This document shows positions 7,523 through 15,013 of a stretch of 58,720 nucleotides of DNA, piece after piece. Made by a program: the position numbers and the translations under genes. The notes under the pieces are model-generated. The model was not told where the DNA came from. It worked only from the letters and a program-made list of their open reading frames with translations, and did no database searches. The stretch comes from Pseudodesulfovibrio sp. (GTDB lineage Bacteria > Desulfobacterota > Desulfovibrionia > Desulfovibrionales > Desulfovibrionaceae): the NCBI GenBank assembly GCA_022712855.1, contig JAFLJT010000022.1, positions 1 to 58,720 on the forward strand, in the 5' to 3' direction. Each line of letters begins with the position of its first letter. Within the stretch, counting starts at the first letter, position 1.

Positions 7523-7879
7523 ATGGCTGATGTAGTCTGGCCCACGGGCCTTCCTCAACATATTCAGATGCAAGGGTTTAGCGAGCAGCTGCCCAAGAAC
7601 ACAATCAAAAGCAAGATGGATCATGGCCCTGGCAAGGTTCGCCGCAAAGATGTGGCCGCTGTGACCGGGCTTCAATGTAAACAGATACTGACACGTGCAC
7701 AGCGTGGACTCCTGGTGCTCTTTTTTAGGGAAACAACGCATGATGGCGCATTGGCTTTTGATTGGGTCCATCCCGTGACTCAGGAATTCTGCGAAATGCG
7801 GTTCACTGAACCTCCATCCATTGCCCCCATGGGTAACGCACTCTTTTCCGCTTCTTACAAGCTGGAGGTGCAGCCGTGA
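7523..7879 (+). CDS. Minor tail protein, lambda gpM-like
   Basis: A 118-aa beta-rich protein starting at ATG 7523, one base after the tape measure stop. Its shape follows phage minor tail proteins of the gpM/distal tail class: a central segment around LTRAQRGLLVLFF, then an FDWVHPVTQEFCEMRFTEPP stretch and a C-terminal strand ending in SASYKLEVQP. It should sit at the distal end of the tube below the tape measure. It overlaps the next gene by 4 bases (GTGA), as is usual in this module. Confidence 0.68.
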   Translation: MADVVWPTGLPQHIQMQGFSEQLPKNTIKSKMDHGPGKVRRKDVAAVTGLQCKQILTRAQRGLLVLFFRETTHDGALAFDWVHPVTQEFCEMRFTEPPSIAPMGNALFSASYKLEVQP

Positions 7880-8346
7880 GACAACAGTCTGCAGCAGCGG
7901 TAAACGCGATGTTGAGCCAGGAAACGGAAGAGGTATTCCTCTCCTGCCTGCGCATTGAGCATCACGAACTGCCTGAATCACTTTGCTTTGTGAACAGTCG
8001 AGAGAATTTGACTCATAATGGTGAACAATACTTTGCTTTTCCATTTCGGATCGACCTACCCGATGACGATGCGGAGTCCATGCCAGAGATATCCCTGACT
8101 ATTGATAATGTGGACCGACAAATAGTTGAAACCCTGCGAGAGATATCCTCTCCGCCAACAGTCTCTCATTTTGTGGTCATGGCCAGTGCGCCCGACCAAA
8201 TCGAGGCCGGACCTTTCGACATGGCCCTGCGTGAGGCTGATTACAACTCAACCACAGTCACGGGCAAACTGGTTTGGGAGGATTTCCTCAACCAGAAATA
8301 CCCGGCCCACGACTATGCGCCGGCCAACTTCCCGGGGTTGTTCTAA
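7876..8346 (+). CDS. DUF1833 family minor tail protein (gpL-like)
   Basis: A 156-aa protein from GTG 7876. It matches the DUF1833 pattern found between the tape measure and NlpC/P60 genes in many siphophages: FLSCLRIEHHELPESLCFVN near the start, YFAFPFRIDLPDDD in the middle and SLTIDNVDRQIVETLREI after it. In lambda the equivalent slot is gpL, a tail-tip component with an iron-sulfur cluster, but I see no CxxC-rich tail here. It overlaps genes on both sides, which indicates a single translational unit with them. Confidence 0.75.
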   Translation: MRQQSAAAVNAMLSQETEEVFLSCLRIEHHELPESLCFVNSRENLTHNGEQYFAFPFRIDLPDDDAESMPEISLTIDNVDRQIVETLREISSPPTVSHFVVMASAPDQIEAGPFDMALREADYNSTTVTGKLVWEDFLNQKYPAHDYAPANFPGLF

Positions 8347-8762
8347 TGCTGCCCCAGTGGACTGAAAAATACGTGGGCATTCCTTATCGGGATCACGGGC
8401 GTAATCTCGAAGGCGGTCTTGACTGCTGGGGATTGGTTCGCCTGGTCCTGGAGGAAGAGGCCGATATCAAAATGCCACTACTAGAAAACCTTAAGTTCCA
8501 TCGAGGCTGTGATCGGCGCGCCTTGGGAAAGGCAATTGAAGAATATGACAAGACTGCCATCGATTGGAATCGCTTGAAAATGGATGACCCCGTCGATTGT
8601 TTAGACGTGATCTGGCTGCGTAACGGCGGCCCCATCCACTTTGGCGTTGTCGTGGCACCGGGCTGGATGCTCCATGTCGAAGAAGGCAGCGATTCTTGCC
8701 TGGAACGATATGACGGTCTTGTTTGGAAAAATAGAATCATGGGAGTGTTTCGCCATGGATAA
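8346..8762 (+). CDS. NlpC/P60 peptidase, tail-tip wall hydrolase (gpK-like)
   Basis: A 138-aa protein from ATG 8346 (TAATG overlap with the previous stop). The NlpC/P60 fold is shown by DCWGLVRLVLEEE, with the catalytic Cys at about residue 27, and HFGVVVAPGWMLHVEE, with the catalytic His and the third polar residue. It should cut D-glutamyl-meso-diaminopimelate bonds so the tail tip can pass the peptidoglycan layer. GIPYRDHGRN at the start is the usual lead-in. Order L-K-I/J is canonical. It overlaps the next gene by 8 bases. Confidence 0.88.
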   Translation: MLPQWTEKYVGIPYRDHGRNLEGGLDCWGLVRLVLEEEADIKMPLLENLKFHRGCDRRALGKAIEEYDKTAIDWNRLKMDDPVDCLDVIWLRNGGPIHFGVVVAPGWMLHVEEGSDSCLERYDGLVWKNRIMGVFRHG

Positions 8763-11700
8763 TAGTATGCAACTGTCAGTGTGTCCCCATCCTTTGAGGA
8801 CGCATGTAGAAAACTCCGTCGCCGAGTTCGGCGGCACAGTGGCCGATGTGCTATGCGAAGGGGGATATGAATACGTTCTCAACCCCAAGACCAATGCAAT
8901 AATCACAATTGAGCGCCCAGATGAAGTCATAGATTTGACTCATGATGAGTGCATGACCTTTACACCCATTCCGGGCGATACCATTGGTGTCCGCGTTCTG
9001 CCTTCTGGTGGTGGCGGAGGCGGAAAGAGCCCTGTACGTATGATATTGATGATCGCTGTTATGGTGGCTGTTGCGGTCTTTGCTCCCTATTTAGCTGGTG
9101 CAATGATGGGATTTACTGGATCGTTCAGTACAGTAGCAGCGGCAGGTCTGGCTGTTGGTAATGGTGCACTCGCGGCTGGGTTGGGTGGTGCAATGATGAT
9201 GGTTGGCAATATGATTGTTAATGCCATAGCGCCTCCCCCAATCCCCAAGGCCCCATCCCTTGGTGGTGCAGGCAACGGGCCCACTAACCCAACATATTCA
9301 CTGACCGGTAGCTCGAATAAAGCCAACAAGTATGGTCCTGTCCCACAAGCAATTGGTGGCGAATACCGCATTTTCCCACCGCACGCGGCAGAACCATACA
9401 CAGAGATATCTGGCGATGACACTTTCCTTCGCCAGCGGTTCGCCATGTATGGTCCCATGAAAATTTCCGATATGCGTATCGGCGATACACCCATTGACCA
9501 ATTTGAGGATGTTGAAATCGAGATCTGCGAAGGTTGGGCTACGGATATTGTTCCGACCCTCTATGCTGACGGTCAGGACTTTCACCAAGAGTCTTTGAGC
9601 ATTGACCTGCGTGAAGATACTGGCTGGGTGCAACGTCGTACAAATCCTGATGCCGATGAGATTATCTTTGATATTGCTTGTCCCAGCGGCTTGTATGAAA
9701 TTGGGAAGGGCAATGGAAAACGGGAGTCTACAACTGTTCAGTTCAAAGCGCAGTATGCTATAGTTGACCCCACTGCCGAATACTTTGACGCTGAAGATAT
9801 CGATAACTATGTGGCCCCGGAGGATCGGGGGTGGCAGGATTTCCCGGAAGCCTCCGGCGGCAATCTTTCCATTTCAGGCAAACACCTTTCCCGAACAGCC
9901 CGTTCCTTCAAAGCTCAGGTGGGGCGGGGTCAATACGATGTTCGCTGGCAGCGTACAACAGTTGATGACGAAACTGGTTACATTATTAATACTACCGCGT
10001 TGACCGCTATCCGGACTGTCACATCCCGTCCTGGTATTGATCGTGTGAACCTGCCGTCCATGGCACAGATTGATATCCGTATTCGTGCCAATGGTCAGCT
10101 TAATGGAACTCTTAATGAGTTCAACTTCCTGGGTGAGGCGTACTTACCTGTTTGGGACAGCGAAACTGAACAGTTCGTTATGCAGCTTTCCGACAATCCA
10201 GCTTGGGCATATGTTAACGTTTTGCGTGGTGCAGCCAATAAACGGCCTGTGCCTGATGATCGGCTCGATATGGACCGGATAATCGAGTGGGCACAATTCT
10301 GCGAAGACAACGATCTGCGTATTAATGCGGTCCTAGATTATTCGTCCACGGTCTGGCAGGTGTTGCACGATGTCGCCAGCGTCGGTCGGGCTAGCCGTTC
10401 CATGCGTGATAACCTGTATTCTGTCTGTGTCGACAACGAGAAATCTGTTGCCGTGCAGACCTTCACTCCGCGTAACTCCTGGGGCTTCGAAGGTAGCAAA
10501 GCTTTCCCGGACAAACCGCATGCATTGCGTTGTCGCTTTGTCAACGCCACAGAAGATTATCAGCAGGACGAGCGGTATGTGTATGCAGATGGCTATGACG
10601 AAACCAATGCAGAAGTCTTTGAAGATATTGATTTCTGGGGTGTCACCAATTCGGATCAGGCCTGGAGACAGGGCCGATTCCACTATGCTGATGCTGAACT
10701 GCGCCCTGAGACCTTTACCATCAACACGGATATCGAGAACCTGCGTTGCACACGTGGCGATCGTATCAAACTGGTACACGACGTTATCCTGATCGGCCTT
10801 GGATCTGCACGTATTCGTAACAGCTCCACCCGATATGTGGATGGCGTTGAGGTGGCTTATGATCCCATCCTGAAGGATGAGCAAGGCCGTGTGACCAGTG
10901 TTGAGATTGATTCTGAATGGATTATCGAGGAAGGAAAGACGTACAGCTGTGGCATTCAACTCATGAATGGCGAGAATGTAACGGCGACTTTGTCTAACAC
11001 GGTTGGTGATCATAAGGTTTTGACCTTTGTCGATCCCGTTCCGGCCACAGCAGCACCCGAAGGTGGAGAGCTGATCTGGTACGGCGAAGCAGGCAAGGAA
11101 GCTGAGGATTGTATCATTACGAAGATTGATGCCAATTCTAACTACACGGCACAAATGACGTTGCGTCACTATGCCCCTGAAGTCTTCAATGCTGATCAGG
11201 GAGAAATTCCGGCTTTCGAGTCGAACATCACCCGTGCCCCTGAAACCAAACGCAAGCCCGCAAAACCGGTGGTGCACTCGGTGCAGTCCGACGAGACCGT
11301 GCTCCTGCGTTTACCCAACGGTACGCTGCAGACCCGTATACTGATGTCGATTTCTAGTGCGCCTGGTGATCTCGATACCGAGTACTATCAAGTGCATTAT
11401 CGACCGATAGGTGGGGATTGGCTGACTGTCCCCAATCTTCCCGCTGACAGTGGTTCCGTTTCGCTTACAGGCGTTGAGGATGGGGATACCTATGATATTC
11501 GCATCAGGGCAGTATCCCATACCAACAAGGCCTCTGATTGGGCGTTGATCAACGCGCATACTGTGGTAGGCAAGACAACGCCCCCGCCTGATGTTCCGAC
11601 ACTGTTTATGACCAATGGCAAACTTGTCTGGACATATCCAGATGCACCGCTTGATCATGTTGGTTTTAAGATTCGTTTTAACTCCGGCCAAGATTCCATA

Positions 11701-12600
11701 TGGGAGCGAGGGACTGATCTCGACACTGGTTTGATTACGAACAACGAGCACGACATCTCGGATAAAAGCGGCCAGTTAACCTTTATGGTTAAGGCCTTTG
11801 ATTCGGCAGGATTTGAGAGCCAAGGCGCAGCCGTTCTCTATAAAGATATGGGCGATACAATTCCGGAAAATCTTGTGGAGACATTTGAAATGGCTCCTGA
11901 TTTTGAAGGAACCCCCTCAGGTGGCATCGTTACAGATGGTGTTCTCAAAGCCGAAGGGGCTCCCTTGTGGAGCGGTAACGACGGGAATCAGATCTGGTTA
12001 GGCATGGATCAAAGTAACTTCTGGTCAGATACTTTTGCCGAATTGAGCTACGAGTTCCGTGTTGAAGCTGACGAAAGTATGTTTGGTGCAAATATGACTC
12101 TGCTGACAGAAGGAGTGGAAGGGGATGGTCTTAAAATCCTCTATGCCACAGATTCTCAGCACCTTTTGTGGACCAGCCAACCTGCCAACGAGCTTTGGAC
12201 CGCCATTGCTGATGCCGATTGGTGGAATGGTCGTACGGACTGGGCAAATTGGCCCGGCGAGCTTCACACGATTGAGCCTCAGGCCCATTTCTTTAAAATA
12301 TCTCTGGCAGGAGGGCCTAGCCAGGGCATTATATCCCAAATTGGTTGTCAGCTAGATATGCCGGACATTGCTGAGTCTATAAATGATGTGGTGCTCGACC
12401 AAGTCGGGACACGTCTGCCCATCACCCAGAATTATCGGAAGATCAAGAATATCTCACTCACCATACAAGATGATGGTGGCAATGCTGACATGGTCAAAGT
12501 CTACGACAAGGACGCTGACCTCGGCCCGCTAGTCAGAGCCAAGGACGTGGCTGGCAATTACGTCGGTGCAACCATCGATGCAGTGGTGCAAGGCTACTAA
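8755..12600 (+). CDS. Tail tip/central fibre protein, fused I-J-like
   Basis: A 1281-aa protein from ATG 8755. Residues 1-80 resemble the small beta-grasp part of tail assembly protein I (VAEFGGTVADVL, then PIPGDTIGVRVLPSGGG). Next comes a hydrophobic stretch of about 70 residues (MILMIAVMVAVAVFAPYLAG onward) ending in a Pro/Ala linker, as in I-J junction proteins. The body follows host-specificity protein J: a tip-attachment region (PQAIGGEYRIFPP, RFAMYGPMKISDMRIGDTPI), a large baseplate-hub-like middle, a fibronectin type III region near 842-940 (YYQVHYRPIGGDW, TYDIRIRAVS) and a C-terminal stalk. It forms the tail tip and first receptor contact. Lambda keeps I and J as separate genes. Confidence 0.85.
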   Translation: MDNSMQLSVCPHPLRTHVENSVAEFGGTVADVLCEGGYEYVLNPKTNAIITIERPDEVIDLTHDECMTFTPIPGDTIGVRVLPSGGGGGGKSPVRMILMIAVMVAVAVFAPYLAGAMMGFTGSFSTVAAAGLAVGNGALAAGLGGAMMMVGNMIVNAIAPPPIPKAPSLGGAGNGPTNPTYSLTGSSNKANKYGPVPQAIGGEYRIFPPHAAEPYTEISGDDTFLRQRFAMYGPMKISDMRIGDTPIDQFEDVEIEICEGWATDIVPTLYADGQDFHQESLSIDLREDTGWVQRRTNPDADEIIFDIACPSGLYEIGKGNGKRESTTVQFKAQYAIVDPTAEYFDAEDIDNYVAPEDRGWQDFPEASGGNLSISGKHLSRTARSFKAQVGRGQYDVRWQRTTVDDETGYIINTTALTAIRTVTSRPGIDRVNLPSMAQIDIRIRANGQLNGTLNEFNFLGEAYLPVWDSETEQFVMQLSDNPAWAYVNVLRGAANKRPVPDDRLDMDRIIEWAQFCEDNDLRINAVLDYSSTVWQVLHDVASVGRASRSMRDNLYSVCVDNEKSVAVQTFTPRNSWGFEGSKAFPDKPHALRCRFVNATEDYQQDERYVYADGYDETNAEVFEDIDFWGVTNSDQAWRQGRFHYADAELRPETFTINTDIENLRCTRGDRIKLVHDVILIGLGSARIRNSSTRYVDGVEVAYDPILKDEQGRVTSVEIDSEWIIEEGKTYSCGIQLMNGENVTATLSNTVGDHKVLTFVDPVPATAAPEGGELIWYGEAGKEAEDCIITKIDANSNYTAQMTLRHYAPEVFNADQGEIPAFESNITRAPETKRKPAKPVVHSVQSDETVLLRLPNGTLQTRILMSISSAPGDLDTEYYQVHYRPIGGDWLTVPNLPADSGSVSLTGVEDGDTYDIRIRAVSHTNKASDWALINAHTVVGKTTPPPDVPTLFMTNGKLVWTYPDAPLDHVGFKIRFNSGQDSIWERGTDLDTGLITNNEHDISDKSGQLTFMVKAFDSAGFESQGAAVLYKDMGDTIPENLVETFEMAPDFEGTPSGGIVTDGVLKAEGAPLWSGNDGNQIWLGMDQSNFWSDTFAELSYEFRVEADESMFGANMTLLTEGVEGDGLKILYATDSQHLLWTSQPANELWTAIADADWWNGRTDWANWPGELHTIEPQAHFFKISLAGGPSQGIISQIGCQLDMPDIAESINDVVLDQVGTRLPITQNYRKIKNISLTIQDDGGNADMVKVYDKDADLGPLVRAKDVAGNYVGATIDAVVQGY

Positions 12601-12655
12601 ACAGACAATCCCAAACCAAATTGCGAAAGTCGTCACAAACCCGGTTTTGACCGGG

Positions 12656-12682
12656 GGCGAGCCGGATGAAATCCGGCTCGCC
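12656..12682. other. Strong intergenic hairpin
   Basis: A perfect 12-bp GC-rich inverted repeat (12656-12667 with 12671-12682) closes on a 3-base loop in the 119-base gap between the tip protein and the first fibre gene. No T tract follows, so it is not a standard terminator. It could be a processing site, a partial attenuator that lowers fibre expression, or a recombination scar at the boundary where fibre modules are exchanged. Confidence 0.6.
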
Positions 12683-12719
12683 TGGGCGACTATGCGCTAA
12701 AAAGCATGATGAGGAATAT

Positions 12720-14171
12720 ATGACCAAGCTACCTGAGATGACTTTTTTGGATGAACCCCGAACTGAAAGCGAACTTAAAAATCAGTTTTTTGGCAATATT
12801 GTAGGGATCCTGTCTGAGATGCTCGGTGGTGCCCCAGTGTCCAAGTTGTTTATTGCGTCGGGGACAGTTGTTCCGACGGCCGCCAACCATACACTCGACA
12901 CTGAAGGCGGTGTGTCTAGCGATGAACTGGCGACAGTTGATGTCATCAATCATCCCGAAGGGCGGATTTTGACTTTGTCCTGTGCGGATAACAGTCGGGC
13001 AATAACCATCAAGCACGGCATGGGCGGCTCTGGCCAGGTGATTTTGAATGACTTTCAAGATCTCACCCTGAATGACACCCGTGACCGCTTGTTTCTGCAA
13101 CGGGTCGATACCTACTGGGAAGAAATGTTCCGGGCAGGACCATCCTTTAAAAACGAACCGGTTGACCCCGATACCGTCGTGGCTCCGAGTGGCGTGTTGC
13201 CTGCACTGGATGGGAGTCAGCTAACTGGCTTGCCGAATCAAGATGTACCTAATTGGCTCATTCAATCCACCATGCGGAATACTATGCATCGTTTGACGGA
13301 TGAGGGGCTCTCAAAGTTTGGGTTGTCCGGTTCGACCATCGACGAGTTTGTCGATGAAACAGGAATCGACGCTACAGCCTGTTCGGGAGTTGTCTACACA
13401 TCAGGCCAGTACTCAAACTGCTCTTACGGGCAGACATCGATCATGCATACGGCCGGTGGCAGCATTACGGCTTCTGGTGAACGTGCTGGCACCTACGGTA
13501 AAGAAAAGGCCGCGGACGGCGGATCCAGCACGGAGTGGTATTCCGATCAAACATCCAATGTCTGGTGGAGCTATGACCTTGGCACTGGAAACGATAAACG
13601 TTTCTGGAAGTGGGGGTGCCGAATAACTATGTCATCTAGTTATGTTGGCGCGGCGCGTTGCCCCTCCCGCATAACCTTTCAGGGGTCCAATGACGGATCC
13701 ACTTGGACTGATATTGATGACCAGACAGGGTTGTCCTGGTCGTCCGCATTGCAGGTTCGATACTTTGAGGTCCCGATAACCTCTTCATATCGTTATATAC
13801 GATATGCCAATATGTCGGCGAGTACCAACCTCCTGATGAATGAGTTCTATGTATTTGATGCGGCGCTTAACGATATGATGCTTCAATCCAATACTCACAA
13901 TGCCCTTACTCCCCCTGAAACCGTTCATGCCCTTATTCGAGCCGAGTTTTCCGGTACGCTTAATGCGGATTTCAAGGGCGAAATATCCCGTGATGGCGGT
14001 ACGACTTGGACAGAGGGCGTTCTTTCAAAGATCGCTGACGAGGGAGCCGTAGACTACTACGAAACTCTGGTCGATGTGTCCGGACAACCAGCCGGGACTG
14101 ACATCAAATACAAGATCACTTCACACAATTTCGAAAATTTGATTGTCCATGCGGTTGGGCTGAACTGGTAG
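12720..14171 (+). CDS. Tail fibre protein with adapter and F5/8 type C domains
   Basis: A 483-aa protein from ATG 12720, with GAGGA just upstream. Residues 1-150 are the same domain that forms the start of the proteins at 14239 and 19301 (FLDEPRTESELKNQFFG, LSCADNSRAITIKHGMGG, LTLNDTRDRLFLQ, WEEMFRAGPSF). I read this as the part that docks on the tail tip. A collagen-like short linker (GVLPALDGSQLTGLP) follows, then a discoidin/F5-8C-type carbohydrate-binding module at about 260-390 (WWSYDLGTGNDKRFWKWGCR, ITFQGSNDGSTW, YRYIRYANMSA), and a C-terminal beta domain. Unlike the other two units it has no separate fibre or chaperone gene. Confidence 0.75.
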   Translation: MTKLPEMTFLDEPRTESELKNQFFGNIVGILSEMLGGAPVSKLFIASGTVVPTAANHTLDTEGGVSSDELATVDVINHPEGRILTLSCADNSRAITIKHGMGGSGQVILNDFQDLTLNDTRDRLFLQRVDTYWEEMFRAGPSFKNEPVDPDTVVAPSGVLPALDGSQLTGLPNQDVPNWLIQSTMRNTMHRLTDEGLSKFGLSGSTIDEFVDETGIDATACSGVVYTSGQYSNCSYGQTSIMHTAGGSITASGERAGTYGKEKAADGGSSTEWYSDQTSNVWWSYDLGTGNDKRFWKWGCRITMSSSYVGAARCPSRITFQGSNDGSTWTDIDDQTGLSWSSALQVRYFEVPITSSYRYIRYANMSASTNLLMNEFYVFDAALNDMMLQSNTHNALTPPETVHALIRAEFSGTLNADFKGEISRDGGTTWTEGVLSKIADEGAVDYYETLVDVSGQPAGTDIKYKITSHNFENLIVHAVGLNW

Positions 14172-14238
14172 CAGTTTGTGCCATGTTGACCGTGCCGTAT
14201 CTTTAATAAAAACACTATAATATAAATGGAGACTACCG

Positions 14239-15012
14239 ATGACTGACATTCCTAAAATTACCTATTTGGATGATGCCCGTACTGAAAGTGACCTAAAGAA
14301 TCATTTTTTTGGACCCATTACTAGCGTCTTATCTGAGATGCTGGGTGGAGCACCTGTGTCCAGATTGCCTCTCAGTTCTGGGGTGGCTATTCCTTTTGCA
14401 GCCAATCATACTATTGATACAGAGGCTGGTGCCTCCAGTGACGATCTGGAATCGTTGGATGCGAGCAACCATTCAGAAGGTCGTATTATTACTATTTCTT
14501 GCGCAGATAACAGCCGGAGCGTGGTTGTTAAGCATGGCAGTGGTAACGCGGGGCAGGTGCTCCTTCATGGCTATGAAGATCTTACTCTGAACGACACCCG
14601 TGATCGTCTTTTTTTGCAACTCATTGGCTCTAATTGGGAAGAACTGTTCCGAGCTGGCCCTTCCTTCATGAGTGAGCCTGCCGATTCTGACATTCTCAAA
14701 GCCAATGAGTTGGAAACTCTGGCAACCGCTTACTATGAAATATATGTCGATATCCCCGCAGACACCGTGGATTTCACCGCTTCCTGTAAGTTCAAGAAAA
14801 CATTGACCACGGCATGGACCCTCCCTGATTCCATTCCCGGCGGTCAGGGACAGTGGATTTTCCATGTCTATCCAGCAGGCAACGTATTAAGCATCCCGGT
14901 GTCTTATGCCGTCATCGGCGACGATCCTGATGTGAACGCGACCTACATCAAGATTGTTTATGACTATGACGGCACGACCAGGACTCTCTCCATTTGTAAC
15001 GTGGGAGTATAG
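14239..15012 (+). CDS. Fibre adapter protein, cassette 1
   Basis: A 257-aa protein. Residues 1-155 are a paralogue of the N-terminal domain at 12720 and 19301: FLDDARTESDLKNHFFG-like start, ISCADNSRSVVVKHG, LTLNDTRDRLFLQ and WEELFRAGPSF. Residues 160-257 form a second small beta domain similar to the one at the end of the 19301 protein (HVYPAGNVLSIPVSY here). It is followed 1 base after its stop by a long fibre gene. The arrangement suggests a separate connector subunit that joins a receptor-binding fibre to the tail tip. GGAG precedes the ATG, and an AT-rich TATAAT-containing leader resembles that at 19280. Confidence 0.65.
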   Translation: MTDIPKITYLDDARTESDLKNHFFGPITSVLSEMLGGAPVSRLPLSSGVAIPFAANHTIDTEAGASSDDLESLDASNHSEGRIITISCADNSRSVVVKHGSGNAGQVLLHGYEDLTLNDTRDRLFLQLIGSNWEELFRAGPSFMSEPADSDILKANELETLATAYYEIYVDIPADTVDFTASCKFKKTLTTAWTLPDSIPGGQGQWIFHVYPAGNVLSIPVSYAVIGDDPDVNATYIKIVYDYDGTTRTLSICNVGV

Positions 15013-15013
15013 C

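Noticed and set aside
10333-11277. Minus-strand ORF of 314 codons inside the tip protein gene
   Set aside because: A shadow of the plus-strand gene with no family features.
14216-14221. TATAAT before adapter 1, and the like at 19280-19285, as -10 promoter boxes
   Set aside because: They are only 15-23 bases from the start codons, so a transcript would begin at or in the ribosome binding site. No -35 box lies at the right distance. More likely an AT-rich leader aiding translation.
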